This document shows, one piece after another, positions 24,705-36,476 of a DNA stretch of 64,000 bases. The translations under genes and the position numbers were made by a program. The notes under the pieces are model-generated. The model did no database searches. It had not been told where the DNA came from and worked only from the letters and a program-made list of their open reading frames with translations. Each line of letters begins with the position of its first letter. Within the stretch, counting starts at the first letter, position 1. The stretch is from Linanthus parryae (taxonomy: Eukaryota; Streptophyta; Magnoliopsida; Ericales; Polemoniaceae), in assembly GCA_023055425.1 (NCBI GenBank), contig JALGPY010000004.1, positions 58,923,718-58,987,717 of the forward strand, written 5' to 3'.

Positions 24705-25160
24705 ATCCCCCCCTTGATGAAAGACAAAACCCATAATCTTGTGTAAATATACCTGCAACTAGTTTTGTAAGAATTAGATACCGGAATTTGCAGAGTGTGA
24801 AAAAAAACACAATCTGAACAAATAAAACATATCACATAATATCACAAACATAAACAACTGATTCACCTAACCAACTGATTAAACCTTATGCAGAACAATC
24901 TTAAAAGCAGAACAAAATCAAAAAATCACATAACCTTCTCCCCCTTTTTGACTTTCATCAAATAAAGATGAAGAAATGTTGGATCATTACTCAGAGTCTT
25001 AAAACCCTTTTTTTTAAAAAACAATTCCTACTGAATGTCAAGGCCTTGAGATTAGAAAGAAGAAAAGAAAAAAAAAGATAGACAAGATCAAGGCTTTAGC
25101 TTTTACAAGTCTTCACTTCTTCTTTGATGCTTAGCCTTTCTCTGAGCTTTCTCCAACATC
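24705..25160 (-). other. Element E 3' non-coding region with two purine tracts
   Basis: The PPT (minus strand CATCAAGGGGGGGAT, 24705-24719) touches the 3' LTR. A second purine run (minus strand AAAAAGGGGGAGAAGG) lies at about 24940-24955, about 240 bp inside. A TCAAGGCCTTGA palindrome lies at about 25038. No gene other than the tail of the env-like ORF. Confidence 0.8.
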
Positions 25161-26914
25161 TTAATCCGTTTTAGCTTCATCTGCAGAATGATAATCTTCC
25201 TTTTCTGCATCCACTTCAGCAAAAACTTCAGCAATGCTTTCATAAACTTTCTTGTCCTTGACTTGCACATAATCTCCTTCTTTAGTTGCATCAACAACTG
25301 TGTCTTCTTCAACTTCCTCATCATCAGTTTGCTCATAAAGATCCTTTGATGTGAGCACCACTTGAATAGGCTTCTTCTTCTTTTTCAAGAAATCTCCTAG
25401 ACTCTCATCTGAATCAACACTAGTGTCATGACTAGTAGCAGAAGGGATCTTCTCCAAATTCAAACCTTTGATGACAACATCCAGCTTGCCATTCATCACT
25501 CCCATCAAGGCTTTGAACTGATTAAACTCAGAAGATAAGTCAAATATTCTCTGTATGAGGTCTTCAATCTCAACTTGCTGTTCTTCATACTTATCAACCA
25601 ATTGAAAATAATCCTCATTAGCTTGTCCCCTTGATGTTGTAGCCCCCTTAGGTTTGATAAAAAATTTCTCCTCAAGCTGAGCTTTAGACAACTTTGAATA
25701 AAACTTCCAATGTCCCTTTCCTGTCTGAACCACACCAATCCTTTGCAAAGCAGACTCATCAATCAACCCAAAACCACCAGTTATCTTCTCCTCTCCTTTC
25801 ACAGTTACCTCAGAATGCTCAAAGAAAAGAGGTAGTAGATTGGCATAAGGAAGAGGATGGTTTCTGGTTCTGGTAGCACAGTAGATCATATGCTCCATAA
25901 TCACTGTTGGTAGATCAATCTCAAACCCTTGAAATATCAAGTACATCAGGATGAGAACCTTATCTGTTACCAACTCTCTTGAGTTTTCTCTAGGAACAAC
26001 AATTCTCATCAGAAATAAGAATAAGATTTTAGCTTCACAGTTGAGCACAGAGTGTGTCAACTGTTTAGGACCAATAGGAAAACCATCTATGAAGAACATG
26101 GATTTGGTTTTGTCTAGGCATTCCTTCCTATCAGGATAGTCAGCAACATTATACTTCCTAGGAATGACCAAGACCTTGGCAAAAGCCCTATGGTCTAGCC
26201 ATAAATCTATTCCAGCTACCTTAGAGGTTAACACAAACTTCTCTTCTCCTTCTTGAACCAAATTCTGGTAAAAAAACCTAGTTAGCCTAGGATAAGCTTT
26301 AGAACTAGGGTTTAAAGCTTTCCAAACTGTAGATTCTCTTAATTTCCTCAAACAGTTATTATCCAACTTGTCTACTAACTCCTCAGAAATCAAACTACAG
26401 AAAGCAACCTTAGAAGATGCATACCCTTGAATCCAAACTTTCCTAACATCTGAACTAATAAACCAATCATAAGGTAGTGCATTTTTACCTTGAATACCCT
26501 TTTTGGTTGCTGCAACAACATGCTTAACCCTTGATTTCTTCTCAGCAGGCTTATCCTTCTCTAGTTCTTCTTCAGCATATTTCTTCTTCCCAACATGAGC
26601 AGACTTCTTTTTGCCTTCCTTAGCAGATTTCCCCTTTTCTTCTTCATCTGGCTTTTTCTTGTCTCCCCCTTTCTTCTCGTCTAACCTAGACTGATCATCC
26701 CCTGTACTACTGTATCCTTCTGTGGATCAACACTTGAACCTTCATCCCCTTTCTCTGTTCAGATCTTCTTTGAAGGAGGTGAAGCTTCATGCAAACTCTG
26801 TGTCCCTTCTTAATGCGAGTCAGAAATTATGATCTTCTACTTCTTGTTGGCCCTCTTCTTAGATCTAGCAGAAGGCTTACCCTGTTCTTGAATCCTGGCT
26901 GATTTGCGCTCCAT
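25161..26914 (-). pseudogene. Element E env-like / additional ORF
   Basis: The position after RNase H and before the PPT is that of the Sirevirus env-like ORF. The likely start is the ATG at 26914, giving a basic lysine-rich N-terminus, followed by several stops. From 26393 an open stretch of 410 codons runs to 25161. It has the look of the plant retrotransposon ORF domain (EKFVLTSKVAGIDLWLDHRAF, VVQTGKGHWKFYSK). A coiled-coil-prone segment follows (YEEQQVEIEDLIQRIF), then an acidic, lysine-rich tail. I see no clear signal peptide or fusion peptide, so a true envelope role is not shown. Confidence 0.75.
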
Positions 26915-27367
26915 TGTGGAATTCAGGTTTTGAGAGAAGATTGAGATTGTAAGAGAGAGAGAGGGCAGAGAGACGTTGAAGACTGAGAGAGAATGAAGAG
27001 AATAGAGAGAAAAGCCCTGACTTTAAGCTTAAGTAGGTTGAGAAAGAGAGTTTCAAAAGGTCTCTTCTAAAAACCACATGATAACATATCTAGAAGATAT
27101 TTTAAGATATTCATAGAAAATTCTCTGAGTAATTCAAACATTATACAATTATCTAAAAAGATAATTTATAATATTTGGTCATCCATTTATTTAACAAGTA
27201 AACTACACAGATGTTTCAAGAACTTGGAGAACAATCTCAAGGCCTTGAGATTTTCTACAGTTTTAGAAATTTCAAAGCTTTGAACTATACTTTCAAGGGT
27301 TTGGAAAGTATAATCTCAAGGCTTTGAGATTTCAATAAATAATCACAAGTAAGCACTAATACACCCC
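26915..27367 (-). other. Element E spacer between RNase H and the env-like ORF
   Basis: About 450 bp of AT-rich sequence with purine/pyrimidine-rich stretches near 26930-27000, and TCAAGGCCTTGA (27238) and related TCAAGGCTTTGA (27302) repeats. No gene seen. In Sireviruses this is where leader sequence of a spliced env-like RNA would lie; that is inference. Confidence 0.6.
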
Positions 27368-28141
27368 CTAAACCAATGCATCCTTGTTTAACATTCCCAG
27401 TTCAAGCCTTAGGGATGCAAACCTATCATCTGGAAATGGTTTAGTGAAAATATCAGCAATCTGCATGGTAGTAGAAATAAAAGATAGAACAACATCACCA
27501 TTTCCTGCATGATCTCTAAGGAAGTGATGCCTTACATCTATATGCTTGATTCTTGAGTGCTGTACAGGATTCTTAGAGATTGAAATGGCACTTGTATTGT
27601 CACAATTAATAGGCACATTTATGAAATCATATCCAAGATCTCTAAGCTGTTGAGCAATCCACAACACTTGTGAGCAACAAGCTCCAGCTGCAATAGACTC
27701 AGCTTCTGCAGTTGATAATGTTACAGAGTTTTGCTTCTTGGAATTCCAAATAATTAGCGAGGAACCAAGAAACTGACAACATCCAGAAGTACTCTTCTTA
27801 TCCACTTTGTATCCTGCAAAATCTGCATCTGAATATCCACTCAACATTAAGTTAGATCTCCTTGGATACCATAGCCCCCAGTCTTTGACTCCATTCAAAT
27901 ATCTAAAAATCCTCTTAACAGCAGTTAAATTACTTTCCTTAGGATCTGCTTGAAATCTTTCACACATGAAAACACTAAACATAATATCAGGTCTACTAAC
28001 AGTTAAGTACAGAAGTGATCTAATCATACCTCTATACTCCTTTTGATTTACACTCTTACCATTTGAATCCTTGTCTAAGGATAGTGAAGAACTCATTGGA
28101 GTTTTGAGTGCCTTGGACTGTGTCATATTGTACTTGTTCAA
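27368..28141 (-). pseudogene. Element E RNase H
   Basis: Copia RNase H with the RT C-terminal part. RMIRSLLYL-type and SRPDIMFSV segments lead into YSDADFAG (catalytic Asp), TAEAES (Glu) and CDNTSAI (Asp), then KHIDVRHHFLRD. It ends with the conserved IADIFTKPF segment. This domain is open throughout (257 codons) and is the best-preserved part of E, but it is out of frame with RT, so there is a break at about 28141-28277. Confidence 0.9.
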
Positions 28142-28276
28142 AAAGTCCTTGGTATATTTTCCTTGATGTACAAAGATTCATTTTTTCATTTGTAAAACAT
28201 GAAGTCCAAGAAAGAAATTCAGTTCTCCCATTAAGCTCATCTCAAACTCCCTGCACATTAGACTAGAGAACTCTTA

Positions 28277-28789
28277 TCAAAGAGCATCATTAGTAGCACC
28301 AAAAAGAATATCATCTACATAGATCTGAACTACTAACAAGTCAGTTTCATGATGTTTAATGAAAAGAGTTTTATCTACTAGACCTCTCTTGAAATTATTG
28401 TCAAGTAAAAATTTTGAGAGTCTGTCATACCAAGCCCTTGGAGCTTGTTTTAAGCCATAAAGAGATTTGTATAATTTGTAAACATGAACTGGGAAGTTTT
28501 CATCTTCAAAACTAGGAGGTTGAGCTACAAAAACAACTTCTTGTAAATAACCATTCAGAAAAGCACATTTGACATCCATTTGATAAAGCTTTATGTGTTT
28601 GTGAGATGCAAATGCAAGAAGTATTATAATAGTTTCTAACCTGGCAACAGGAGCAAATGTCTCCTCATAGTCTATACCTTCTTCTTGATTGTATCCTTGT
28701 GCCACAAGTCCGACTTTGTTTCTCACCGCTTTGCCATTCTCATCAAGCTTATTTCTGAACACCCATCTGGTTCCAATAACTGATTGCAC
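28277..28789 (-). pseudogene. Element E reverse transcriptase
   Basis: Copia RT. GTRWVFRNKLDENG, EGIDYEETFAPVARLE, QMDVKCAFLNGYL, YKSLYGLKQAPRAWYDRLS and the active site IYVDDILFG (about 28313-28324) appear in the expected order. The frame closes at 28277 after the catalytic motif, and the upstream join to INT is not open. Confidence 0.92.
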
Positions 28790-28880
28790 TTTTGGTCTAG
28801 GAACTAAATTCCATACCTTGTTTCTTTCATTTATTCAGCTCACTTTGAATTAGAATCATCCAATCAGCATCTTCTAGTGC

Positions 28881-30190
28881 TTATTTTGCATTCTTGGGCT
28901 CAATTAGTGATACAAAAGCACTAAAAACACATAAATTCTTCAACTTTTCTCTTGTTTGAGTTCCAGTAGTTGGATCAGATATGATATTGTCAGCTGGATG
29001 GTATGCAAGATACTTAAACTTCTTCCTTGGTGTCCAGGAATATGTTCCTTCAAGGTTTTGATTTATTGAAGCAGTAGAAGGAGCATCATAGAAAGTTTCA
29101 GATTCAGTCTCAAGACTTTGAGATTTTGGCTCTGCAGGAGGTTCAAGGCCTTGAGATTCTACTGACTGATTCTTTACTTCAGTTTTGCCTTTTTCTTCTT
29201 TCACAATGTTATCATCAACCTCATGCTTGTTCAAATTCAGATCTTCAAAACTTTCACTCAAAGAATCCTTAGTCCTTTCATCAAAAAAACACATGAATGC
29301 TCTCTTCCACAATCTTTGTTTTTCTATTGAACATTCTATAAGCTTTGATAGTTTGAGAATATCCAAGAAATACACCTTCATCACTTCTAGCATCAAACTT
29401 ACCAAGATTGTCTTTACCATTATTATGCACAAAACAAGTCCAACCAAAATGTTTGAAAAAAGAGACACTAAGCTTCCTGCCTTTAAACAGTTCTTAAGGA
29501 GTCTTTTCAAAATAGGCCTGATCAAACATCTATTAAGCACATAATTGGCAGTATTAACAGCTTCTGCCCACAAATATTTTGGCAAATTACTTTCAAGTAG
29601 CATGGTTCTATACATATCCTCAAGTGTCATATTTTTCCTCTCAAATACTCCATTTTGCTGAGGGGTTCTAGGTGCAGATAAGTTGTGTGATATGCCATGC
29701 TTTGCACAAAATAAATCAAAGTCAAGTTGATCAAATTCCCTACCATGATCACTTCTAATAGTTGCAAGAGAAAAGTTTTTCATAGTTTGAAGTTCTTTGC
29801 AGAGTTTAGAAAATTCAGATAAAGCTTCAGTTTTGTCTCTAATAAACATAACTCATGTAAATCTAGAATAATCATCTACTACAACAAGCATATACCTCTT
29901 ACCTTTTCGAGTTTGAACTCTCATAGGACCTCACAAGTCCATATTCATAAGTTTTAAGGGTATAGAAGTACTTACAAAATTCTTTGGCTTGAATGAGTTT
30001 CTTGTTTGTTTACCTTGTACACATGCCTTGCAAATCTCATCATCTAAGAATTTTTGTGATTGTAATCCTCTTACCAAGTCATTTGAGATGATTTAATCCA
30101 AGGTGTGTATGCTAATATTCCCAAGCTTTCTATGCCAAAGCTGTGAATCTTCCTTCAGGGCCTTGAGGCACTTCAACTTGTCACCTGGAA
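28881..30190 (-). pseudogene. Element E integrase
   Basis: The copia integrase zinc module (LWHRKLGNIS ... CKACVQGKQ) lies at about 30000-30160 with an in-frame stop between its halves. The catalytic core starts near 29920 (VVVDDYSRFT, followed by a TGA), then RSDHGREFD with the second Asp, and TPQQNGVFERKN with the Glu. The normal VERKN is FERKN here. The tail is acidic and low-complexity, with a duplicated LEPPAEP/LETESE motif. A break near 29500 shifts the frame after NYVLNRCL. Non-functional. Confidence 0.85.
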
Positions 30191-30195
30191 TAGTG

Positions 30196-30577
30196 TTAGT
30201 ACTCATAGCATATAGATATTGTATGACCTAGGAGCAGTGAGTATGCAATTTCCAATTTCTCATCTTGCACAACACATTTCTCCTTGTCAAATACAGCTTT
30301 ATATCCTTTATCACATAACTGAGAAATACTAAGCAGATTATATTTAAGTCCATCCACTATAAACATCAGAGACAGAGCTGGTAGAACCACTACCAATACT
30401 ACCTATACCAATAATATTGCATTTTTCCTTGTCACCAAGTGTAATTGTTCCTCCAGATTTCTGTGTGAGCTCAGTAAAAAGAGACTTCTTTCCACTCATA
30501 TGTATCGAACAAAAACTGTCTAATATCCATTTTTGATCCTTCAAGACCTTGGTGACATCCTGCAAAAAATAAATCAT
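30196..30577 (-). pseudogene. Element E protease and pre-integrase segment
   Basis: Copia aspartic protease. The usual WILDSGCS signature is here WILDSFCSIHMSG: the Gly of the DSG triad is replaced by Phe, which should abolish activity. After it, ITLGDKEKCNIIGIGSIG and LKYNLLSISQLCDKGY are the known protease and pre-integrase blocks. A frameshift lies at about 30350-30390, where the two open stretches overlap. Confidence 0.85.
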
Positions 30578-32443
30578 TGCCTCAACAAGCTGTTAGACCA
30601 AGTGCATAACTTTGAGTCATACTCAGAATCAGCCATGTTTGGTGGTCTAATTCCTTTTGGAACCCAAATCTGCTTAACCTGTCCCTTAAGCTGATAAGGA
30701 TAAGTGTTCCTTAGAATATGAGGTTCTGATCTTCTGAAGGGACAAGTTAACTTGATATGAACAATTTTTCCACAGTAATGACATTTTGGAGAATGTCTTC
30801 TACCTGATTTGACAAAAGTAGTTTGGCTTTTCTTTGGAAAATTTGGATTATAGCCAATTCCACTTCTATGCATTGATTTCAGACTTCCTCCAAGAATGAG
30901 ATTCAGATTATGTTCTGAGCTTGTAAAACTGGTTAGGACCTTTTTAGACTCTTGAAGTTTCTTAGTCAAAGAACAAATTTGTTGTTCTAAATCCTCTGAA
31001 TGAGTCTTTAGATCAACATACCTTTCAGTTAAGAGAGTGTTTTGATCAACAATCTCATTTATCGGTTCCTTCAAGGCCTTGAATCTGCTGTCCAAGGCCT
31101 TGAAGTCCTTTCCAATTTTTGTCTTAGAAACTTCAATAGTCTTGTTGGGAAAAACCAAGCCCAAGTTTTCTTTTACATGCTCATGAACCTTAACCTTTAA
31201 AGAAGCAATCTCATTTCTGTAACTTTCCTCATTTAAAAACATGCTCTCGAGAATTTCAGGAAGTACATCAGAAGGACTAGCAAGAAGGTTTTTTTACCAT
31301 TTCCTCAATGTGTCTGTCTGCAGACTTTTCTTCATCATGTTTAGCCATGAAGCATAAATTTGCTTGTTCTTCTTCTGTGTCTGAATCACTTGATGAATCA
31401 GAGTCACTCCATGAGGCCATCAATGCTTTCTTCCTTCTGTATTCATTGTCTTTCTTTTGAAAGTTCCTGTTCTTCTTCTTTTGTGGACAATCCCTTACTA
31501 AATGATTTGCATCACCACATTCAAAGCAATTCATTACTTTAGTTTTATGTGAATGTGATGAGGACTTACCTTTATAATCCTTGCTGCTTGAAGGTCTTGA
31601 TCTCTCTCTGTTGTAGTCTTTGCTTCCAAAGTTTTTATTCTTCTTGAGAATTCTTGCCAAGGCCTTGGAGATCAATGCTAAAGCCTCTTCATAACCATGC
31701 TCATCATTAGTCTCAGAGATTTTTCATTGTCTTTAGCCTTGAGTCCTAGATTCTTGATGTTTTCACTCAGATCACCTTCAACATATTTCATAGACATCTC
31801 ATGAGTGAGCAACTTTCCTTGTAGATCATCTAGCTGAAGAAGACTTAAATCCTGAGCTTCCTCAATAGCTGTTGTCTTTGGCTCCCACTTAGCTTTTGGC
31901 AAAATTCTCAGAATTTTACTGAACTTTTCCTCATCTGAGAAACTTTTTCCTCATGACTCAAGATTTTTTACCACATCAGTGAATCTTTTGAACATCTCCT
32001 TGATATTTTCATCTGAGTTCATCTTGAACAGCTCATATTGCCTCAGAAGTATGTCAATCTTGGTCTGTTTGACTTGACTTGTTCCTTCATATGCCACCAC
32101 AAGTTTGTCCCATATTTCTTTGGCACTTTTGCAGTTTATCACTCTGTTGAACTCATCTTCATTAAGAGCACATTATAACATATTCATAGCCTTGTAATTT
32201 TTGGATACCTTTTTCCAGTTCAGTAACTGAGAGATATTGCTCAGACTTGATGAATCTATCTCCATCAATGGTAGTGAAATACTCATGAGGACCATTCTGA
32301 ATTATTGAACACAATTCCATGTCTTGATCTATGATGAACATCTTCATCAATGCCTTCCAGTGCATGAAGTTGTCACCACAGAACATTGGAGGTCTGTTTG
32401 CTGACCTTCCTTGAGAGAAGCCACCATATCCTACATTACTCAT
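30574..32443 (-). pseudogene. Element E gag
   Basis: The start is taken at the ATG at 32443, 37 bp inside the PBS. The capsid region (PPMFCGDNFMHWKALMKMFI, CKSAKEIWDKLVVAYEG, DENIKEMFKRFTDVV) runs to about 31680. A first zinc knuckle, CFECGDANHLVRDC (CX2CX4HX4C), lies at about 31510-31555. A coiled-coil segment follows, and a second knuckle, CHYCGKIVHIKLTC, at about 30740-30790. Two knuckles and a long gag are typical of Sireviruses. Frameshifts lie near 32170, 31680 and 31260 and a stop at 31951. TCAAGGCCTTGA palindromes lie inside the coding sequence at about 31072-31105. Confidence 0.85.
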
Positions 32444-32479
32444 AGTCACAATATTGTTAGATCTAAAGTAGTGACCCAC

Positions 32480-32491
32480 GCTCTGATACCA
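32480..32491 (-). other. Primer-binding site of element E (initiator tRNA-Met)
   Basis: The minus strand reads TGGTATCAGAGC, complementary to the 3' end of plant initiator tRNA-Met and standard for copia elements. It lies 2 bp from the LTR edge at 32494. Confidence 0.93.
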
Positions 32492-32493
32492 AT

Positions 32494-33968
32494 TGAAAGT
32501 TTGTAATGTAGACTAAATACAGGACCAAAATACTCTAGAAGGGGGGGGGGAGGGGTTAAATAGAGTATGGGAACTTTGTGCTAAAACATAGATTTTAACT
32601 AAGTGATGCAAGTAAAAGACAGAAATCTCAAGGCCTTGAGATTTTGTAAGAAACTTCCTAAGTATAAAAGAAAGCTTAAAGGCCTTGAACTAGCACAAGT
32701 TCAGAATAGTTTGTAACCCTAGTTTGATTTAGATCACTTGCAAGAATAAATAGCTAAACTGTAAAGTAAAGAACACAGGGCAATTTACAGAGTTCAGTCC
32801 CAATGGACCTAATCTCCGCCTGAGGGATCTAATCCCACCACGATTGGGCAAACGCTTCTTATTACTCACAAAGAAACAGCCCCAGATCTTCAAGCCTAAA
32901 GTGAACTCCCTTACACGTATAAATCTTGTGATTCCAAACCTATCTAGTATCAGCTACTAACTGTTGAGCTAATAAGAACCTCTTGTTGTTCACTTGAACA
33001 ACTAACCACTAGGTTTTGTGAGGTATAAGATATACATAAGATAATTAGATTAAGGTACAAAATAGAAGAACACTGTAGTAGAATCAGCTGAGAAAGCCTG
33101 AATGTCTTCTTTAGGAAAACTGGAATGATTGATCTTCAGAAAGCACTGATTGAAGTGTGAAGTTGTATGGATTGATGGTCTGATCTTCCACGAATATATC
33201 TCTCCTTCTTTTCCACTTGATTTCTGTTCTCTGTAAGCTTCTTTTTTCTTTCAAATTGAAACCAGTCTTTTATCTACTTCCAGCAACTGAATGAGAGATT
33301 TTAGGATCTCTGTTCATGCAAATCCTCATCCTTTTTAACTGCAATTCAAAACAGCTCTGACTAGATATCTGTTGGAGTTTGTTGTGATAGGATTGCACGT
33401 TTGAAATACCTGCAACAAGATTAAGCACAACAACAAACAAAATCCAAATATATAACAACACTAAGTCTATTTCGATATTCAGTTTATGAATAAAACTGAA
33501 TCAAATAAATAAGCCATTATCCTGATTACCAATTAATCATATAGACCAACACAAATCAGTTTAAGACTTTTAAAAGTCATTAAACAATCATAATAACAAT
33601 GATCAAATCCTGCAAGAAAGAATAAAGTTAGATCTGTGACAGCTCAAGGCACATCTGAAGGCCTTGGAGCTCTGAACATTCTTCACAGTTTTTTCAACTG
33701 TAACACCACAATTCTTTGATTAAATCTAATTATGATATCTGCAATATGTTATACATATGATGAATAGATAACTAGAATATTTGCAACAAATATCTGATCT
33801 AAAACATCAGATTGAACACCTGCAACACAAGATTGTCAGATCACATTTCATAAGAAAGTAGTTGTCAAGGCTTTGAGGCTTTGATCAATATCTCAAGGCC
33901 TTGGAGCCTTGAATACTTAGATTTTTTTTTTTCTTTCATCACTCTAAATGAGAAGTCTTGAATCAACA
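32494..33968 (-). repeat. Element E 5' LTR
   Basis: A 1475-bp LTR aligned with 23224-24704, with small indels (extra bases near 32550; about 30 bp missing near 33945). The right flank AAATA (33969-33973) is the target copy. Confidence 0.92.
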
Positions 33969-34953
33969 AAATATAAATGAAGGACAAGGACGTCCTCCTA
34001 TAAGATCAACCAACCCCACCCCATATCGTGCCGAAAGAATGTCATGCACTACGACACTCCAACTGTGATCGTGGTGTAAGGACACGAATCACCGCCACAC
34101 CGAAGTGTGCTGCCGTCTCTAACTCACCCTCACATCCCCTCAATAGATGACATGTAAGAGTATCCACTCAAGATGTATAATATCATCTCACCCTCAACGA
34201 ATTTCCCTAACTCAACTCCCTCTATCATGACGCATAGGAAGGGACCATTCTAAATAGTTATGAAAGTCACAAGGAACAGCTTCCTAGGCTAGAGGCTAAG
34301 AATAAAAGGGGTAAATGGATCAAATTGGGGTAACTAGTGGACCTAGACGATGGAGACGGGACGTGAGGTCCCCATAAACATCACTCGCACAACTTTTCCG
34401 TTGCCACTACGAGGAGGGTTGACGAATACCTAAATGACGGTGGTGTAGCGCTAGTAGGATAACTAGTTTGAGAGACAGCTACTCACAATTCTCGAGTGCA
34501 TTAGCCCTATAGCCTTCCTACTCCAGATTCTCGCGTCTACCTCACCTCAGATTTTCATACTACCTAGGGAATACTATCATTAAGCCCTCTCCACACTTAC
34601 TCCCTTCAATTCCCTTTTCTCAAAAATTTTCAATTTTTAGGATTTTTCTTGATTTTTTTTTCGACACTATATGTGACTAGCCAAATCGACTAACCAACAA
34701 AGTATGGTAGGTGGACTCAATAAATAAAAGTGCAAAAATATATACAATGCAATTATTTAAACGTGCACATGCAAAACTAACCGACTCGGCACCTACATGC
34801 AACTCGACTCATTAAACTACATGTAACAAGGCTATGCAATGGCTAACTAGCGGATAGCTAAAAACTCCCCCACACTTAAGCGCTTCGCTATCCTCAACAA
34901 AAAATAGAGTGAAATCTAGAGGACTCGGCTGCTCAAGTGTAGGGCCGGTGGGT
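33969..34953 (-). other. Element C 3' non-coding region, part 2, with a second PPT-like tract
   Basis: Continues the C 3' region after E; homologous to about 890-1800 of A. At 34861-34880 the plus strand AAAACTCCCCCACACTTAAG repeats the terminal PPT of C (22231-22247, 15 identical bases), just downstream of the extra ORF. No gene seen. Confidence 0.78.
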
Positions 34954-36476
34954 CTAGTCGGAGTGAGTCGTCCCTTCGTCCTCAGCTCGGACGTCAGGAC
35001 CCGACTCTAGGTATACATCAGACTGGTAATGGAACAATCCATCGTATGTATGTGGGTGCTGCAACAGGACATTGGCCGCCACAGCCATGTCCTGAATCCA
35101 CCCACCCAGCTGGGCACAGTCATAGCTAAGTGACTCCATACCTCGGCCCAACTGGCGCTAACCACTACGGATGTGCTCAAAATGTCTCCTCTCCCTAGCT
35201 CTATCCTCGTCAGCTTGGTGTCTCTGAGACTCCATCATATGCATGAGCGTGTTGAGCTGTCGCTCCATGTTGGAGCTCGAGCTACTCGCTTGGTCTCCGC
35301 TAGGTTGTGGGGGTTCAACATGTATTTGGTTCTCGAGGGGGTCGGGTATTCTCTCCCAAGTACGTGCTGCCTCCTTCGACTTATTCTTCTTTTCCTTAGA
35401 GTTATCATACCCTAGACCACTCAAATTAGCTTTAGCATCTTGTGTTACCTTTAGGAGAAAGCAAGTGTGCCCGGGAGATCTACGGTTATAGCGCCCAGTC
35501 CTCTCCATAAGGAATTGATGAATGAAGTACGGGACATTGATACGCTTCCCCATCCACAAATAGTAAGCCATGGTGCAAAGCTGGAAGGAGTACGTGGGAT
35601 TAGGGGAAACCCCAAAAACCCTGTTCATAAGAAGCTCACACAACCACCTCGCACGTGGCAGCACGAGTTTCCTAGAGACGGACCACTCAGGTAAAGTGGG
35701 TCTCTCAGTCCATCCTGCTCCAGGCACCCCTTCAAAGCAAAAGGCACTCACTACCACAACTGCATCTAACCTCCTAATGGTCTCATGGTAGGCGCAAATC
35801 TCATCCTTGAGAGGCTTGAATTCATGGCGGCCGCTATAGTATCGGGCGTGATGACTACAAAGACGCACCGGCAATACACTTGCCTCTGATCCTCACTCTC
35901 TCCCTCATTATAGAAACGAGCATTTACAAGAATCTCTCTTGCAAGAGCGGAGCTGGACTTCTTACAAATCTTAAACCACTTGTCTATCCTCTCATTCTTG
36001 TAGAGATCCTTAAGATTTTTTGGCATTTTGTCGCTTGGCGGGAAGGTTTTCTCAGGAGTCCCTACCCTCTTCAGGAATGCGTCAGTGCAATATTCCTTAT
36101 GGGCATTCGCACTAACAAACCTGAAGTTGCAGAATTTGGTACTGCAGATAGCGTCGAGGTCAACATCCTTTGCAGCCTTACCCCTCAACCCAATCTGTGG
36201 AAGGTCAGGCATAAGCAAGTTCAACTCATAACGAAATGGAGACGGAGGCACCTGACGACGGTTTCCAGAGTCGTCTCCCTCGTCTACATCCTCTTCCTCA
36301 CTCATAACTACATCCTCCTCAGGATTGAAGATGGGGTGATCATCAACCACTATACCCCATCTCCTCTTAGCACTACTCAATGTAGAGATAATGACAGAGA
36401 AAAGAAAAGACGGGTGCACGTGAGGTCTAGAGTGAACTATGCAAGTATCCACAAGCCAAGTATGAGCAAGTAACAA
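34954..36476 (-). pseudogene. Element C additional ORF, plant transposon-protein type
   Basis: An ORF located where Athila elements carry their env-like or extra ORF. The first part (36476-35766, 236 codons) has an acidic N-terminus, then CSTKFCNFRFVSANAHKEYC and KSSSALAREILVNARFYNEG. This pattern is found in the 'putative plant transposon protein' family of plant retroelements. A frameshift near 35830-35870 moves it to 35874-35158, with LPRARWLCELLMNRVFG, YSFQLCTMAYYLWMGKRIN, a lysine-rich stretch and a charged coiled-coil tail. A TAG at 35158 separates a last in-frame piece (34954-35151). The function is unknown. The family assignment is from memory and moderately certain; A and B lack this ORF. 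Confidence 0.75.

Larger units (their letters stand above)
23224..33968 (-). mobile_element. Element E: Sirevirus (SIRE/Maximus-like) Ty1/copia retrotransposon
   Basis: A 10,745-bp minus-strand element. LTRs are at 23224-24704 and 32494-33968. The PBS complements initiator tRNA-Met. The order gag, PRO, INT, RT, RNase H is the copia order, and an extra env-like ORF follows RNase H, a hallmark of Sireviruses. It is inserted in the 3' non-coding region of C. Every gene has stops or frameshifts. The palindrome TCAAGGCCTTGA recurs in the LTRs, spacers and coding parts. Confidence 0.93.

Noticed and set aside
25161..26393. 410-codon ORF as a host gene
   Set aside because: It lies between RNase H and the PPT of a Sirevirus element, the usual place of its env-like ORF, and is bounded by the element LTRs.
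35880..36473. 197-codon plus-strand ORF
   Set aside because: It is the opposite-strand shadow of the better-supported element C additional ORF, which has matching family patterns.
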